DNA from: an uncultured Spiribacter sp.
GTDB lineage: Bacteria > Pseudomonadota > Gammaproteobacteria > Nitrococcales > Nitrococcaceae
Length of the DNA stretch: 64,000 nt
NCBI GenBank assembly: GCA_937884605.1
Contig: CALGDM010000028.1
Span: forward strand, 1-64,000
Direction: 5' to 3'
Below are positions 8,036 through 16,983 of this stretch, piece after piece. The notes beneath the pieces are model-generated. The model was given only the letters and a program-made list of their open reading frames with translations, had not been told where the DNA came from and made no database searches. Position numbers and translations under genes: made by a program. Position 1 is the first letter of the stretch. Each line of letters begins with the position of its first letter.

Positions 8036-8371
8036 TCAGGGCGCGGGAAGATTGGCCTGTTCGCGGGCAAGCCGCTCGCGGGCCCCGCTGCAGACGATGT
8101 CGCAGAGGTCAAAAATGAACGGAGCCGTGATCTCGAAATAGGCACGATTGCCGGCCTGACGACGTCCGACAAGCCCTGCCGCGCGCAGCGTGGCGAGGTG
8201 TTTGGACACGTTGGAGGGGCTGGCCCCGGTCCGCGAGGCGATCTCGCCCACCGTGCGTTCGCCGCCCTGCAGACAGTGGAGAATACCCAGCCGCTGGGCA
8301 TCCCCCAGCACCCGGAAGTACTGGGCGATCAACTCCATGGTCTCGGGCCGCTGGGCGTCGATATCCGACAT
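8036..8371 (-). CDS. ArsR/SmtB-family transcriptional repressor
   Basis: This 111-residue winged-helix protein has the ArsR recognition helix (TGASPSNVSKHLATLRAAGLV, about residues 48-68) and a wing (RRQAGNRAYFEI). No classical metal box is present. Three cysteines, C33 in the helix before the reader helix and C90 and C94 near the C-terminus, are spaced roughly like the two redox-active cysteines of BigR/SqrR-type sulfide or persulfide sensors. That makes dithiol sensing possible but unproven. The start has AGGAGA at 8378-8383. It is divergent from the exporter operon at 8441, and a perfect palindrome lies between them, so it probably represses that operon. Confidence 0.85.
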   Translation of the reverse strand: MSDIDAQRPETMELIAQYFRVLGDAQRLGILHCLQGGERTVGEIASRTGASPSNVSKHLATLRAAGLVGRRQAGNRAYFEITAPFIFDLCDIVCSGARERLAREQANLPAP

Positions 8372-8382
8372 GGCTCATCTCC

Positions 8383-8411
8383 TTTACTATATGACTATCT
8401 ACGCATATAGT
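8383..8411 (+). promoter_or_regulatory. Sigma-70-type promoter of the RND exporter operon
   Basis: TTTACT at 8383-8388 and TATAGT at 8406-8411 are separated by 17 bases. Transcription would start near 8418, leaving a short leader that includes the GGGAG ribosome site before the ATG at 8441. The palindrome gives a mirror-image pair on the other strand, but its start point would fall inside the ribosome site of the arsR-like gene, so that one is less likely to be used. Confidence 0.5.
8386..8411. promoter_or_regulatory. Palindromic operator between arsR-like gene and exporter operon
   Basis: ACTATATG at 8386-8393 and CATATAGT at 8404-8411 form a perfect 8-base inverted repeat with a 10-base spacer. 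The AT-rich arms stand out in this high-GC sequence. The right arm contains the -10 hexamer of the exporter promoter, so a bound repressor would block RNA polymerase. Confidence 0.7.
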
Positions 8412-8440
8412 GAAACGTCTTTCAAGGATCGGGAGCACTC

Positions 8441-11041
8441 ATGGGCCGCCAGATTGCCAGTCTTGCCATGCACCACCCGCGATTGGTCTTTCTGGCCACA
8501 TTGCTGCTCACGGTGATCGGCACCGCCCTGATCCCACTCATCGAGATCGACACCGATCCCGAGAATATGCTCCCCGCCGATCAGGCCGATCGCGTTCGCC
8601 ACAACGCGATCAAGGAGCAGTTCAACCTCCACGACATGATCGTCGTGGGTGTGGTCAACGAGCAGCGCGACGAGGGCGTGTTCAACCCGCGCTCACTGGG
8701 TGCGGTGCATACGCTGAGCGACGCAGTGGCCGAGATCGACGGTGTCATCCGCCGGGATCTGCTGTCGCTGGCCACCGTCGACAACATCACTCAGGCGGGC
8801 CCCGGCACCCTCCGCTTCGAGTGGATGATGAATACGCCGCCGCAGACCCAGGCCGAGGCCAACCGCATTCGCGAGGCAACGCTGGATCTGCCGCTGTTCC
8901 GCGACACGCTCATCTCGGGCGATGGCGAGGCGACCGCGCTCTATGTGCCCATCGAGTCCAAGGATCAGAGTCATCGCATTGCCGGCGAGATCGAGGCTCT
9001 GATCGCCGGGCTCGACAGTGGCGATGAATACCACATCACCGGTCTGCCGGTGGCCGAAGACACCTTTGGCGTGGAGATGTTCATCCAGATGGCCATCTCC
9101 GCGCCCCTGGCCGCGCTGGTGATCTTTGCCCTGATGTGGGGATTCTTTCGCTCGGTGACGCTGGTCGTCGCGCCCATGCTCATGGCCTTTGCCGTGGTAC
9201 TCACCACCATGGGGGCGCTGATCGGCATGGGCTACACCGTGCATATCATGAGTTCGATGATCCCGATCTTTCTCATGCCCATTGCGGTGGTCGACTCGGT
9301 GCATATCATCTCGGAGTTTGCTGACCGCTACCGCCCTGAGCGCGGCGCGCGCGAGACCATGAAGGCGGTCATGGGGCACCTGTTCAAACCCATGCTCTAC
9401 ACCTCGATCACCTCGGGCATCGGCTTTGCGTCGCTGGCGTTTACCCCGATTCCGCCGGTTCAGGTGTTCGGCCTGTTTGTGGGCGCAGGCATCGTTCTGG
9501 CGTTTGTCCTCACCATTGTTTTCATCCCCGCCTACGTGGTCTGCCTCAAGCCCGAGCGGCTGGCCGCCATGCAGGCCGCCGGCCGGCAGCGTGATCCCGA
9601 GCATACGCCGCTTGCCCGCGGACTGCAGGGCCTCGGCGGACTGGCATTGCGGCATGCCAAGTGGGTGGTCAGCGGGTTCGCCATCGCCATCATCGTTGCC
9701 GGCTATGGCATCAGCCAGATCACCGTCAACGACAACCCGATCCGCTGGTTTCAGCCGGATCACCGCATCCGGGTCGCCGATCGGGTGCTCAACGAGCATT
9801 TCGCCGGCACCTACAGCGCCTACCTGCGGCTTGAGTCAGATGTGGCCGAGGACGCCCCCGAGCGCTTGCGCGAGACCGCCGACTCGATCCTCGATGACGC
9901 CGCCCAGGACGACGTGGCGCTGCGCGAGGCCTGGGAGCGGATGCGGGCATCAGCACGGGCGGACAGCGAGACCTTCGAGGCCGAACTTGAAGCCCTCGGC
10001 TCGGACCTCTCGGATCGGTTGTTCAGCGCCGATGAAGCCGCCATCCCCTACTGGGAGTCACTGCTAACAGCAGTGGATGAGGCCCGCGGCGCGCTCAATT
10101 ACTTCCAGCGCCCCGAGGTGCTGGGCTATATGGCTGACTTTGAGGCGGCACTGGTGGAGGCGCCCGAGGTAGGCAAGGTCAACAGCCTTACCCACCTGGT
10201 GCGCACCGTCTATCGCGAACTGCGCAGCGGCGAGCCGGCGGACTACCAGATCCCCGAGTCGCGCCGGGGTGTGGCGCAGACGCTGCTGAGCTTTCAGGGC
10301 TCGCACCGCCCGCATGATCTGTGGCGAATGGTGACCCAGGACTATCAGGCGGCCAACCTGTGGCTGCAGCTCTCGAGCGGCGACAATCAGGACATGCAGG
10401 CCGTGGTCGAGCGCGCCGAGGCCTATGTGGCGGAAAACCCGCTGCCCGAGGGCGTGACCATGAGCTGGGGCGGACTCAACTACATTAACGTCGTCTGGCA
10501 GGATGCCATGGTCAAGGGCATGGCCCAGAGCCTGGCGATCGCCTGGGTCATGGTCGCGGTGATGATGCTGGCGCTGTTCCGCTCACTGCGCTTTGGTCTG
10601 CTGGCCATGGTGCCGATGACGGTCAGCATCGCGCTCATCTATGGCGTCATCGGGCTGATCGGCAAGCCCTACGACATGCCTATCGCGGTGCTTTCGTCGC
10701 TGACGCTGGGCCTGTCAGTGGACTTCGCCATCCACTTCATCGAGCGCAGCCGCGAGGCGTATCGGCGTACCGGCCGGTTCCTGCAGAGCATGCGATCGGT
10801 GCTGGGTGAGCCGGCCCGCGCGATCAGCCGCAACGCCATCGTAATCGCGGTGGGCTTTACGCCTTTGCTGGCCGCCCCGCTGGTGCCCTACAACACGGTC
10901 GGCATCTTTCTGGCGAGTATCATGGCGGCCTCGGCCCTGGCCTCGATCGTCCTGCTGCCGGCGCTGTTGTCCCTGGGGCGGTCGCGGTTGATGCCCGATG
11001 TCGCCCCCCTCACCGACGAATCGACGGAGGAGCGCTCATGA
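8441..11041 (+). CDS. RND-superfamily (MMPL-type) lipid or hydrophobic-molecule exporter
   Basis: The 866-residue inner-membrane protein is a tandem duplication. A first membrane segment (about residues 12-34) is followed by a periplasmic domain (35-205) and a block of membrane segments (about 213-360). A second segment (about 406-425), another periplasmic domain (430-690) and a last membrane block (693-850) repeat the pattern. The layout and the motif GLSVDFAIHFIERSREAYRRTG place it in the MMPL/SSD branch of RND exporters, which includes hopanoid transporter HpnN, not in the multidrug AcrB branch. It heads an operon with a LolA-like protein and a beta-barrel. The substrate is unknown; a lipid is inferred from the partners. 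Confidence 0.85.
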   Translation: MGRQIASLAMHHPRLVFLATLLLTVIGTALIPLIEIDTDPENMLPADQADRVRHNAIKEQFNLHDMIVVGVVNEQRDEGVFNPRSLGAVHTLSDAVAEIDGVIRRDLLSLATVDNITQAGPGTLRFEWMMNTPPQTQAEANRIREATLDLPLFRDTLISGDGEATALYVPIESKDQSHRIAGEIEALIAGLDSGDEYHITGLPVAEDTFGVEMFIQMAISAPLAALVIFALMWGFFRSVTLVVAPMLMAFAVVLTTMGALIGMGYTVHIMSSMIPIFLMPIAVVDSVHIISEFADRYRPERGARETMKAVMGHLFKPMLYTSITSGIGFASLAFTPIPPVQVFGLFVGAGIVLAFVLTIVFIPAYVVCLKPERLAAMQAAGRQRDPEHTPLARGLQGLGGLALRHAKWVVSGFAIAIIVAGYGISQITVNDNPIRWFQPDHRIRVADRVLNEHFAGTYSAYLRLESDVAEDAPERLRETADSILDDAAQDDVALREAWERMRASARADSETFEAELEALGSDLSDRLFSADEAAIPYWESLLTAVDEARGALNYFQRPEVLGYMADFEAALVEAPEVGKVNSLTHLVRTVYRELRSGEPADYQIPESRRGVAQTLLSFQGSHRPHDLWRMVTQDYQAANLWLQLSSGDNQDMQAVVERAEAYVAENPLPEGVTMSWGGLNYINVVWQDAMVKGMAQSLAIAWVMVAVMMLALFRSLRFGLLAMVPMTVSIALIYGVIGLIGKPYDMPIAVLSSLTLGLSVDFAIHFIERSREAYRRTGRFLQSMRSVLGEPARAISRNAIVIAVGFTPLLAAPLVPYNTVGIFLASIMAASALASIVLLPALLSLGRSRLMPDVAPLTDESTEERS

Positions 11042-11835
11042 TCCCTGCACTCAGACTTGCCGTGGTGCTGGCCGCCGCGCTGCTGGCCGGCGCCACCCAG
11101 GCCCAGATGACCGATGCCACGGCGATCGTGGAGGCCGCCAACAAGGCGTCCTATTACGCCGGCGACGACGGTCGATCCGCCGCCCGCATGATGATTGTCG
11201 ATGGCAACGGCAACCGCCAGCGCCGGCAGTTCACGCTGCTGCGCCAGGACGTCGAGGATGGCGGTGACCAGCGCTATCTGGTGGTGTTCAGTCGCCCGGC
11301 GGATATCCGCGGTACGGTGTTTCGGGTGGAAAAACAGGTTGGCGAGAGCGACGACCGCTGGCTTTATCTGCCGGCACTCGATCTGGTCAAGCGCATCGCA
11401 GCCGGCGACAAGCGAACCAGTTTTGTCGGCTCGCATTTCTACTACGAGGATATTTCCGGGCGCGGGACCAGCGAAGACCGCCATTCGCTGATCGAGACCA
11501 CCGACGAGGCCTATATCATCGAGAGCACACCGCGGGACCCCGCGACCGTCGAGTTCGCCCGCTATCGCACGCGCATTGACCGCGACACCCTGCTGCCCAT
11601 GCGCACCGAATACGAGCGCGCCGACGGCGAGGTCTACCGGCGCATGGAAGTCACCGAGGTGGAAACCATCGACGGCTACCCCACCGGTACCGAGACCCGG
11701 ATGACGGATCTGGACAGCGGCGGCTATACCGTCACCCAGTTCCGCTATTCGGAATACGACATCGGGGTGCCGGCGGATATCTTCAGCGAGCGCTCGCTGC
11801 GCAACCCGCCGCGGGACTGGCTGCGCCGCGACTGA
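11038..11835 (+). CDS. LolA-like outer-membrane lipoprotein-sorting family protein
   Basis: This 265-residue periplasmic protein has a signal peptide (about residues 1-22, ending LAGATQAQ). The mature part matches the 'outer membrane lipoprotein-sorting protein' family: RQFTLLRQDVEDGGDQRYLVVFSRPADIRGT, then DRWLYLPALDLVKRI and the TSFVGSHFYYEDISGR block. Members have the half-open barrel of LolA, which carries acyl chains through the periplasm. Its ATG overlaps the stop of the RND gene (ATGA). It probably ferries the exporter's lipid-like cargo towards the outer membrane; this is inferred from fold and context. Confidence 0.85.
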   Translation: MIPALRLAVVLAAALLAGATQAQMTDATAIVEAANKASYYAGDDGRSAARMMIVDGNGNRQRRQFTLLRQDVEDGGDQRYLVVFSRPADIRGTVFRVEKQVGESDDRWLYLPALDLVKRIAAGDKRTSFVGSHFYYEDISGRGTSEDRHSLIETTDEAYIIESTPRDPATVEFARYRTRIDRDTLLPMRTEYERADGEVYRRMEVTEVETIDGYPTGTETRMTDLDSGGYTVTQFRYSEYDIGVPADIFSERSLRNPPRDWLRRD

Positions 11836-11854
11836 CAGCAGGAGGCGGTCGGCA

Positions 11855-13180
11855 ATGGGCCATTCAACACAACGCATCGGCGCCAGGCTGGCCCTGGGGA
11901 TCATGCTGGCCGGGCTTGTACCGGGACTCGGCAACGCCCAGGACACCGATTCGGGCTGGGACGACGAGGGCTGGGGGGATGATCCCTGGGCCGAAGAACA
12001 GACCGGCTGGCAGTGGTATGGCTTTATCGAAGGCGCAGTCGCCCCGCGCCTGCAGTCCGATCCGGCCGTCAATGACGATTTCACCCTTGCCGAGACGCGT
12101 CTGCAGCTCGAGGGCGAGCGCCAGCTGGGCGACTACACCGCCACCCTCAAGGGCGATGTCTGGCTGGACGGCGTTGAGGACGGCGGGCGCGGGGATCTGC
12201 GCGAAGCCAATCTGGCCGGCCGGCTCACAGCGCAGACCGACGTTGTCGTGGGTCGGCAAATCATCACCTGGGGCACGGGCGATCTGGTGTTCCTCAACGA
12301 CCTGTTCCCCAAGGACTATGTGGCGTTTTTCAGCGGCCGCAGCGACGAGTACCTGAAAGCCCCCACGGATGCCCTCAAGCTGTCCTGGTTTGGCCCGCTC
12401 AATGTCGACTTTGTCTGGATGCCGCAGGCCACGCCCAATCGGTTTATCACCGGCGAGCGCCTGTCCTACTTCAGCCCGCAGGCGGGACGGCGGGTGGCGG
12501 CCCCACCCAGGCTCGATCCGCGCGATCGCGATGACCTGGGGGAGGACAGCGAGCTGGCCCTGCGGCTGTATCAGACCCTCGATGGCGTGGAGCTCGCGGG
12601 CTACGCCTATCACGGCTTCGACAAGCAGCCGAGCGCCCAGGACGCCGACGGCAACGCCTACTTCCCGCGTCTGTCATCCCTGGGCGCGAGCGTCCGCGCC
12701 CCGTTACTCGGCGGCATCGCCAACCTGGAAACCGCCTATTACCACGGCGAGGATGACAGCGGGCGGGATCCGGATCGGCCCAATGATCAATGGCGCTGGC
12801 TGGCCGGATTCGAGAACGAGCCGATATCCGATCTGACTCTGGGCTGGCAGTACTCGCTGGAGTGGATTCAGGACCACGATGCCCTGCTCGACGCCCTGTC
12901 ACCCGAACAGCGGCGCTACGCGCCCGACGAGTACCGGCAGCTGCTGACCAACCGCATCACCTGGCAGGGCTCGCGACAGGACCTGACCCTGTCGATGTTC
13001 ACTTTCTACTCGCCCTCGGACGCCGATTACTATCTTCGGCCGCGGGCACATTACCGGTTCAGTGACCGTTTGAGCGGCACCCTCGGTGCCAACCTGTTCG
13101 GTGGCAAGGACGACTGGACGTTCCACACCCAGCTCGAGGACAACAGCAACACCTATCTGCGGCTTCGCTACAGCTTCTAG
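11855..13180 (+). CDS. Outer-membrane beta-barrel protein (DUF1302/alginate-export-like)
   Basis: This 441-residue protein has a signal peptide (about residues 1-29). An acidic, Trp-rich linker follows (DSGWDDEGWGDDPW), then alternating strand-like sequence to the end. The final residues YLRLRYSF end in Phe, the usual signal for outer-membrane barrel assembly. The segment DVVVGRQIITWGTGDLVFLND is typical of DUF1302-like barrels that accompany RND exporters. It starts 19 bases after the LolA-like gene, with AGGAGG in front. It is the probable outer-membrane member of the same system. Confidence 0.78.
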   Translation: MGHSTQRIGARLALGIMLAGLVPGLGNAQDTDSGWDDEGWGDDPWAEEQTGWQWYGFIEGAVAPRLQSDPAVNDDFTLAETRLQLEGERQLGDYTATLKGDVWLDGVEDGGRGDLREANLAGRLTAQTDVVVGRQIITWGTGDLVFLNDLFPKDYVAFFSGRSDEYLKAPTDALKLSWFGPLNVDFVWMPQATPNRFITGERLSYFSPQAGRRVAAPPRLDPRDRDDLGEDSELALRLYQTLDGVELAGYAYHGFDKQPSAQDADGNAYFPRLSSLGASVRAPLLGGIANLETAYYHGEDDSGRDPDRPNDQWRWLAGFENEPISDLTLGWQYSLEWIQDHDALLDALSPEQRRYAPDEYRQLLTNRITWQGSRQDLTLSMFTFYSPSDADYYLRPRAHYRFSDRLSGTLGANLFGGKDDWTFHTQLEDNSNTYLRLRYSF

Positions 13181-13195
13181 CGGCGAACAGCCCTT

Positions 13196-14074
13196 TCAGC
13201 GGTTGCGCTTGGCCAGGTAGTCGGCAAACGCATCGCCAAACTCGGGGTGCTTGACCCCGAATTCCACGGTGGCCTGCAGGTAGCCGAGTTTATCCCCGCA
13301 GTCATAGCGGGTGCCCTCGAACTCGTAGGTAAAGACGGGGGCCTCCTGCATAAGGGCGGCAATGGCATCGGTGAGCTGTATCTCGCCACCCGCACCCGGG
13401 GCGGTGGCGCGGAGTTTCTCGAAGACCCGACCGTCGAGCACATAGCGGCCGACAACGCCCAGGTTGGAGGGCGCCCGCGCCGGGTCGGGCTTCTCGACAA
13501 TGCCCTTCAATCGGCCCAGGCGCGGTGAGACCGCTTCGGTATCCACGACGCCGTACCGATCCGTGCGCTCCGGTGGCACCCGCTCGACGCCCAGAATACT
13601 CGCGAGCTGTTCGTCGTAGCGCTCGACCATCTGCGCGAGACAACCGCCGTTGCGCTCATCATCGATCAGATCGTCCGCGAGGATGACGGCAAACGGCTCG
13701 TCGCCGACCACTGGCTCCGCGCAGAGCACCGCATGCCCAAGCCCCAGCGCCTCGGACTGGCGGATATAGATGCAAGCCACCTCGGGCGGGACGATGTTGC
13801 GGACCGCCTCAAGACGCTCGAGCTTGCCCGATTCCTCGAGCTCGGTCTCGAGCTCGTAGGCCTTGTCAAAATGATCCGGGATACTGCGCTTGTTACGCCC
13901 GTTAACAAAAATGAGGGTGTCAATGCCGGCCCGCACCGCCTCCTCGGCGGCGTACTGGATCAGTGGCTTGTCAACGACCGGCAGCATTTCCTTGGGATTG
14001 GCCTTGGTCGCCGGCAGGAAACGCGTCCCCAGCCCGGCGACGGGGAAAACCGCTTTGCGCACTCGTTGAGACAT
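13196..14074 (-). CDS. galU: UTP–glucose-1-phosphate uridylyltransferase
   Basis: GalU makes UDP-glucose from UTP and glucose-1-phosphate for surface polysaccharides and osmolytes. The 292-residue protein has the nucleotide-binding signature [23 protein letters not shown] near the N-terminus, then [39 protein letters not shown] and GIVEKPDP. Its length and all these blocks agree with bacterial GalU. It is a single gene, separated from the comEA-like gene by a terminator-like hairpin and convergent with the barrel gene, with only 15 bases between them. Confidence 0.95.
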   Translation of the reverse strand: MSQRVRKAVFPVAGLGTRFLPATKANPKEMLPVVDKPLIQYAAEEAVRAGIDTLIFVNGRNKRSIPDHFDKAYELETELEESGKLERLEAVRNIVPPEVACIYIRQSEALGLGHAVLCAEPVVGDEPFAVILADDLIDDERNGGCLAQMVERYDEQLASILGVERVPPERTDRYGVVDTEAVSPRLGRLKGIVEKPDPARAPSNLGVVGRYVLDGRVFEKLRATAPGAGGEIQLTDAIAALMQEAPVFTYEFEGTRYDCGDKLGYLQATVEFGVKHPEFGDAFADYLAKRNR

Positions 14075-14120
14075 TGGCCACTACTCTCCCTGTTGGACAC
14101 TTGTTGTTCTGCCGAAGAGC

Positions 14121-14156
14121 ATAAACCAAGCCGGCAGACCTGTCAGGCCTGCCGGC
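14121..14156 (-). terminator. Hairpin terminator after the comEA-like gene
   Basis: GCCGGCAG at 14130-14137 pairs with CTGCCGGC at 14149-14156. On the minus strand it is followed by a moderately T-rich stretch, TTGGTTTAT. The run of T is weak, so efficiency is uncertain. Confidence 0.5.
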
Positions 14157-14166
14157 GGTGGAAGGG

Positions 14167-14433
14167 TCAGTCGAGGGTGACCGACTCGCGCAGGCTCTCG
14201 AGGGTGGACTCGCCAATGCCGTTGACGCGGGTCATGGCGTCGATGCGATCGAATGGCCCATTCTCCTGACGGTCCTGAATGATGGCCTCCGCCGTCGCCG
14301 GGCCGACGCCGTTGAGCTGCTGGAGACGGTCGATGCCGGCCTCGTTGACATTGACAGGATCGGTGCTGGCGACGGCGGCACCGGCAATCAGGCTGGAGAC
14401 GGCCAGCAGGCCGAGGGAACGCGAAACAGTCAT
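14167..14433 (-). CDS. ComEA-like helix-hairpin-helix DNA-binding protein
   Basis: This 88-residue protein has a signal peptide (about residues 1-22, ending AVAS). A tandem helix-hairpin-helix domain follows: VNVNEAGIDRLQQLNGVGPATAEAII and IDAMTRVNGIGESTLE. Short exported proteins of this type are ComEA/YbaV-like. In competent bacteria they bind incoming DNA in the periplasm. The rest of a competence system is not present in the window, so the role here is inferred from the fold only. Confidence 0.85.
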   Translation of the reverse strand: MTVSRSLGLLAVSSLIAGAAVASTDPVNVNEAGIDRLQQLNGVGPATAEAIIQDRQENGPFDRIDAMTRVNGIGESTLESLRESVTLD

Positions 14434-14469
14434 AGCAGGCTCCTTGGTTGGGCTAATGACACCCGAAGC

Positions 14470-15195
14470 CTAGCGCTCGTCCATGGCGCTCGCTGTGACC
14501 TGCATCTCAGCGAGAATGATCTCGACGGCGTGCGCCGGGTCGGCAGCCTGGGTAATCGGCCGCCCCACCACCAGGTCCGTCGCCCCGGCTCGGATCGCGG
14601 CGGCAGGCGTCAGCACCCGACGCTGATCGCCACGCGCCGAGTCGGCCGGCCGCACGCCGGGCGTCACCCGACGAAAGCCGGGGCCGGCCTGATCACGCAC
14701 CGCGCCGGCTTCTTCGCCCGAACAGACCACACCATCCAGACCGGCGGCCGTGGCAAGCCCGGTGAGCCGTGTCACCGCATCGGCGGGTGTCCCGCGCAGC
14801 CCGATGGCATCGAGCGTGGCCTGATCATGGCTGGTCAACACGGTGACCGCCGTCAGCAGCGGCGCCGACCCTGACTGCGCATCCACCGCCGCGCGCGCCG
14901 CGGCCAGCATCGCCGGCCCCCCAAGGGCGTGGACGTTGACCATCCAGACACCCAGATCCGCGGCGGCACGGCAGGCACCGGCAACGGTGTTCGGAATGTC
15001 GTGGAATTTGAGATCAAGGAATACCTCCCAACCGTCGCGGGCCCATTCCTCGATCAGCGCCGGACCCGCACGCGTAAACAGCGTCTTGCCCACCTTCAGC
15101 CGGCAACCGCCAACGGGCAGGTTGTCCACCAGACGCCGGGCGGCGGCAGGGTCGTCGTAATCGAGCGCAACGATCAGGCTTGGCGCGGGGTTCAT
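14470..15195 (-). CDS. pyrF: Orotidine 5'-phosphate decarboxylase
   Basis: PyrF catalyses the last step of UMP synthesis. The 241-residue product is a TIM barrel. The catalytic DLKFHDIPNTV motif is present, with the N-terminal LIVALDYDD strand and the C-terminal phosphate-binding loop (RVLTPAAAIRAGATDLVVGRPIT). The start at MNPAPSLIVALD is chosen because it overlaps the lapB stop in ATGA, while the longer open frame adds sequence without homology. The lapB-pyrF order is common in Gammaproteobacteria. Confidence 0.95.
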   Translation of the reverse strand: MNPAPSLIVALDYDDPAAARRLVDNLPVGGCRLKVGKTLFTRAGPALIEEWARDGWEVFLDLKFHDIPNTVAGACRAAADLGVWMVNVHALGGPAMLAAARAAVDAQSGSAPLLTAVTVLTSHDQATLDAIGLRGTPADAVTRLTGLATAAGLDGVVCSGEEAGAVRDQAGPGFRRVTPGVRPADSARGDQRRVLTPAAAIRAGATDLVVGRPITQAADPAHAVEIILAEMQVTASAMDER

Positions 15196-16361
15196 TCTCC
15201 CTCCAGTCCGCGGCGCGGTTTGATGGTGGCCCAGCCCCGACAGCTCGGGCACTGCCAATGCAATTGACGCCCCTCAAACCCACAACTCACGCAGCGATAC
15301 GGCAGACGATCAGCCAGCAGGGCCTGGAAGAGCTCGCGCAGGACATTCAGATCGCGCTGCCGGCGCTCATCCATGTCATCGTCCTGGATATTGAGCTCGA
15401 TCAGCCGGTTGAGCCCGCGCACCGAGGGCCGCTCGCGGAGCTGTGATGCGAGGAACTCCACCGCCGATTCGCGCCCATCGTCCGCCTCGATCAGCTCGCT
15501 CAACTTGAGGATCACCGAAACCGTGGGCTGTCGATCGAGTAACCGGGTGAGCGCCTGGCGAAACCCACGGTGGTCATTGACGGCCCCATAGGCGGTCTCG
15601 AGCCGGGGCAAGACCTCGGGAATATAGTCCGGGTCCTGATGCTTGACCGCCTCACACGCCTTGATGGCCGCCCGCCAGCGCCCCTCGTCCTGCTCAAGAT
15701 CGGCTTTTAGCAGCGATGCCCGCACGCAGGACCGATCAAAGTGCATGGCCCGCCGCAGAATCTGACGAATCGCCGAGGGCTCACCGTGCTGGCGGCGCAG
15801 GCGTTCGGCCTGCTCGCAGGCAAACTGCGCCATTTCGGTGTGCAGATCGCGTCCGTCAGCGCGCTGCAGCCGCTGCGCGGTGGTGATCGCCGCGTCCCAC
15901 TCGCCCTCCTGCTGATAAATCTCAAGCAGTGACTGGAGTGACTGGACGCGAAAATCGGGGAATTCCATCGCCTCGATGAACAGCGTTTCGGCCCGATCCA
16001 GAAGCCCCGCTGCGAGGTAGTCCCGCCCAAGTTCCAGTAACGCGGCGGCGCGCTGCTCAGGGGCCAGCGATGGGCGCGCAATCAGATTCTGATGGATGCG
16101 CACGGCGCGATCGGCCTCGCCGCGGCGGCGAAACAGATTGCCCAGGGTTAGATGCGTTTCGACGGTCTCGGAGTCCACCTCGACCATGCGGGTGAAGACC
16201 TCGATGGCGCGGTCGGGCTGCTCGTTGAGCAGATAATTGAGCCCCTGGAAATAATCCGCCGGCAGGCGGGGAGAGCCGGATTCCGAAGGCGACGACCGGC
16301 GGCCGATCCACCAGCCGGACAGGGCTGCCAGCGGGAGTAGCAGCCAGAGCGCTTGCCACAT
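15192..16361 (-). CDS. lapB: Lipopolysaccharide assembly protein B
   Basis: LapB (YciM) is an inner-membrane adaptor that controls LpxC degradation by FtsH and so balances lipopolysaccharide synthesis. The 389-residue protein has an N-terminal membrane helix (WQALWLLLPLAALSGWWIG) and a series of tetratricopeptide repeats (about residues 35-340). A C-terminal rubredoxin-type metal site has two CxxC pairs (CVSC and CPSC). All parts of the family architecture are present. It lies between lapA and pyrF with near-zero spacing. Confidence 0.95.
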   Translation of the reverse strand: MWQALWLLLPLAALSGWWIGRRSSPSESGSPRLPADYFQGLNYLLNEQPDRAIEVFTRMVEVDSETVETHLTLGNLFRRRGEADRAVRIHQNLIARPSLAPEQRAAALLELGRDYLAAGLLDRAETLFIEAMEFPDFRVQSLQSLLEIYQQEGEWDAAITTAQRLQRADGRDLHTEMAQFACEQAERLRRQHGEPSAIRQILRRAMHFDRSCVRASLLKADLEQDEGRWRAAIKACEAVKHQDPDYIPEVLPRLETAYGAVNDHRGFRQALTRLLDRQPTVSVILKLSELIEADDGRESAVEFLASQLRERPSVRGLNRLIELNIQDDDMDERRQRDLNVLRELFQALLADRLPYRCVSCGFEGRQLHWQCPSCRGWATIKPRRGLEGE

Positions 16362-16363
16362 GA

Positions 16364-16657
16364 TCAGTTGTGGGTCCGGAGCGGCAACTTGCGTAGTTCC
16401 GAGACCTCTTCGCGCGACGAGGCAGCCTCGCGCCGAAGCCGGTTGAGCTGCCAGCGCTGGCGGGTCAGGATCCCCAGCGCCGAGCCCAGCCCCAGCAGGA
16501 CACCCACCGCAAGGGCCAGCACCAGCCAGAGTGATACGGGGAGCGAAAGCTCACCGAGGTAGAAATCCAGCGTGATCGGCTCGGAGTTGAGCATGGCAAA
16601 GCTCAGCCCCACGGCGACCACGACCAATGCCAGCAATAGCACGATCAGGCGTTTCAT
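16364..16657 (-). CDS. lapA: Lipopolysaccharide assembly protein A (DUF1049)
   Basis: This 97-residue protein has two membrane segments (about residues 4-22 and 40-64) and a basic, coiled-coil-like tail ([21 protein letters not shown]). This is the LapA/YciS layout. LapA works with LapB in the lipopolysaccharide control complex. It overlaps the end of ihfB by four bases and is followed by lapB after two bases. Confidence 0.9.
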   Translation of the reverse strand: MKRLIVLLLALVVVAVGLSFAMLNSEPITLDFYLGELSLPVSLWLVLALAVGVLLGLGSALGILTRQRWQLNRLRREAASSREEVSELRKLPLRTHN

Positions 16658-16962
16658 ACGTCCTCCCCGGCGGACCGGCGCCCACTTTCGTCGACCCGCT
16701 GGCGCATGGCCTTGCCGGGCTTGAAGTGCGGGACATACTTGCCGGGCAGGGAGACGGGCTCGCCCGTGCGCGGGTTGCGGCCAATACGCGGCGGGCGATG
16801 ATGGAGGGCAAAACTCCCAAACCCGCGGATCTCGATACGATGACCGCCGGCAAGGGATTCACTCATCTGTTCGAGCAGGGTTTTGACAGCCAACTCGACG
16901 TCCCGCTGTGCCAGTTGCTGTTGCTGACTGGCAATCCGGTCAATCAATTCGGACTTGGTCAT
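16654..16962 (-). CDS. ihfB: Integration host factor beta subunit
   Basis: This 102-residue member of the HU/IHF family begins [11 protein letters not shown], the usual IhfB start. It contains the DNA-bending arm [17 protein letters not shown] with the intercalating Pro, and the GFGSF turn. IHF binds and bends DNA as a heterodimer with IhfA, which is not in the window. The position between rpsA and lapA is the standard one. IHF may matter locally because the sigma-54 promoter at 46715 could need DNA bending. Confidence 0.95.
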   Translation of the reverse strand: MTKSELIDRIASQQQQLAQRDVELAVKTLLEQMSESLAGGHRIEIRGFGSFALHHRPPRIGRNPRTGEPVSLPGKYVPHFKPGKAMRQRVDESGRRSAGEDV

Positions 16963-16983
16963 GCGGACTTAACCCTCGTTACC

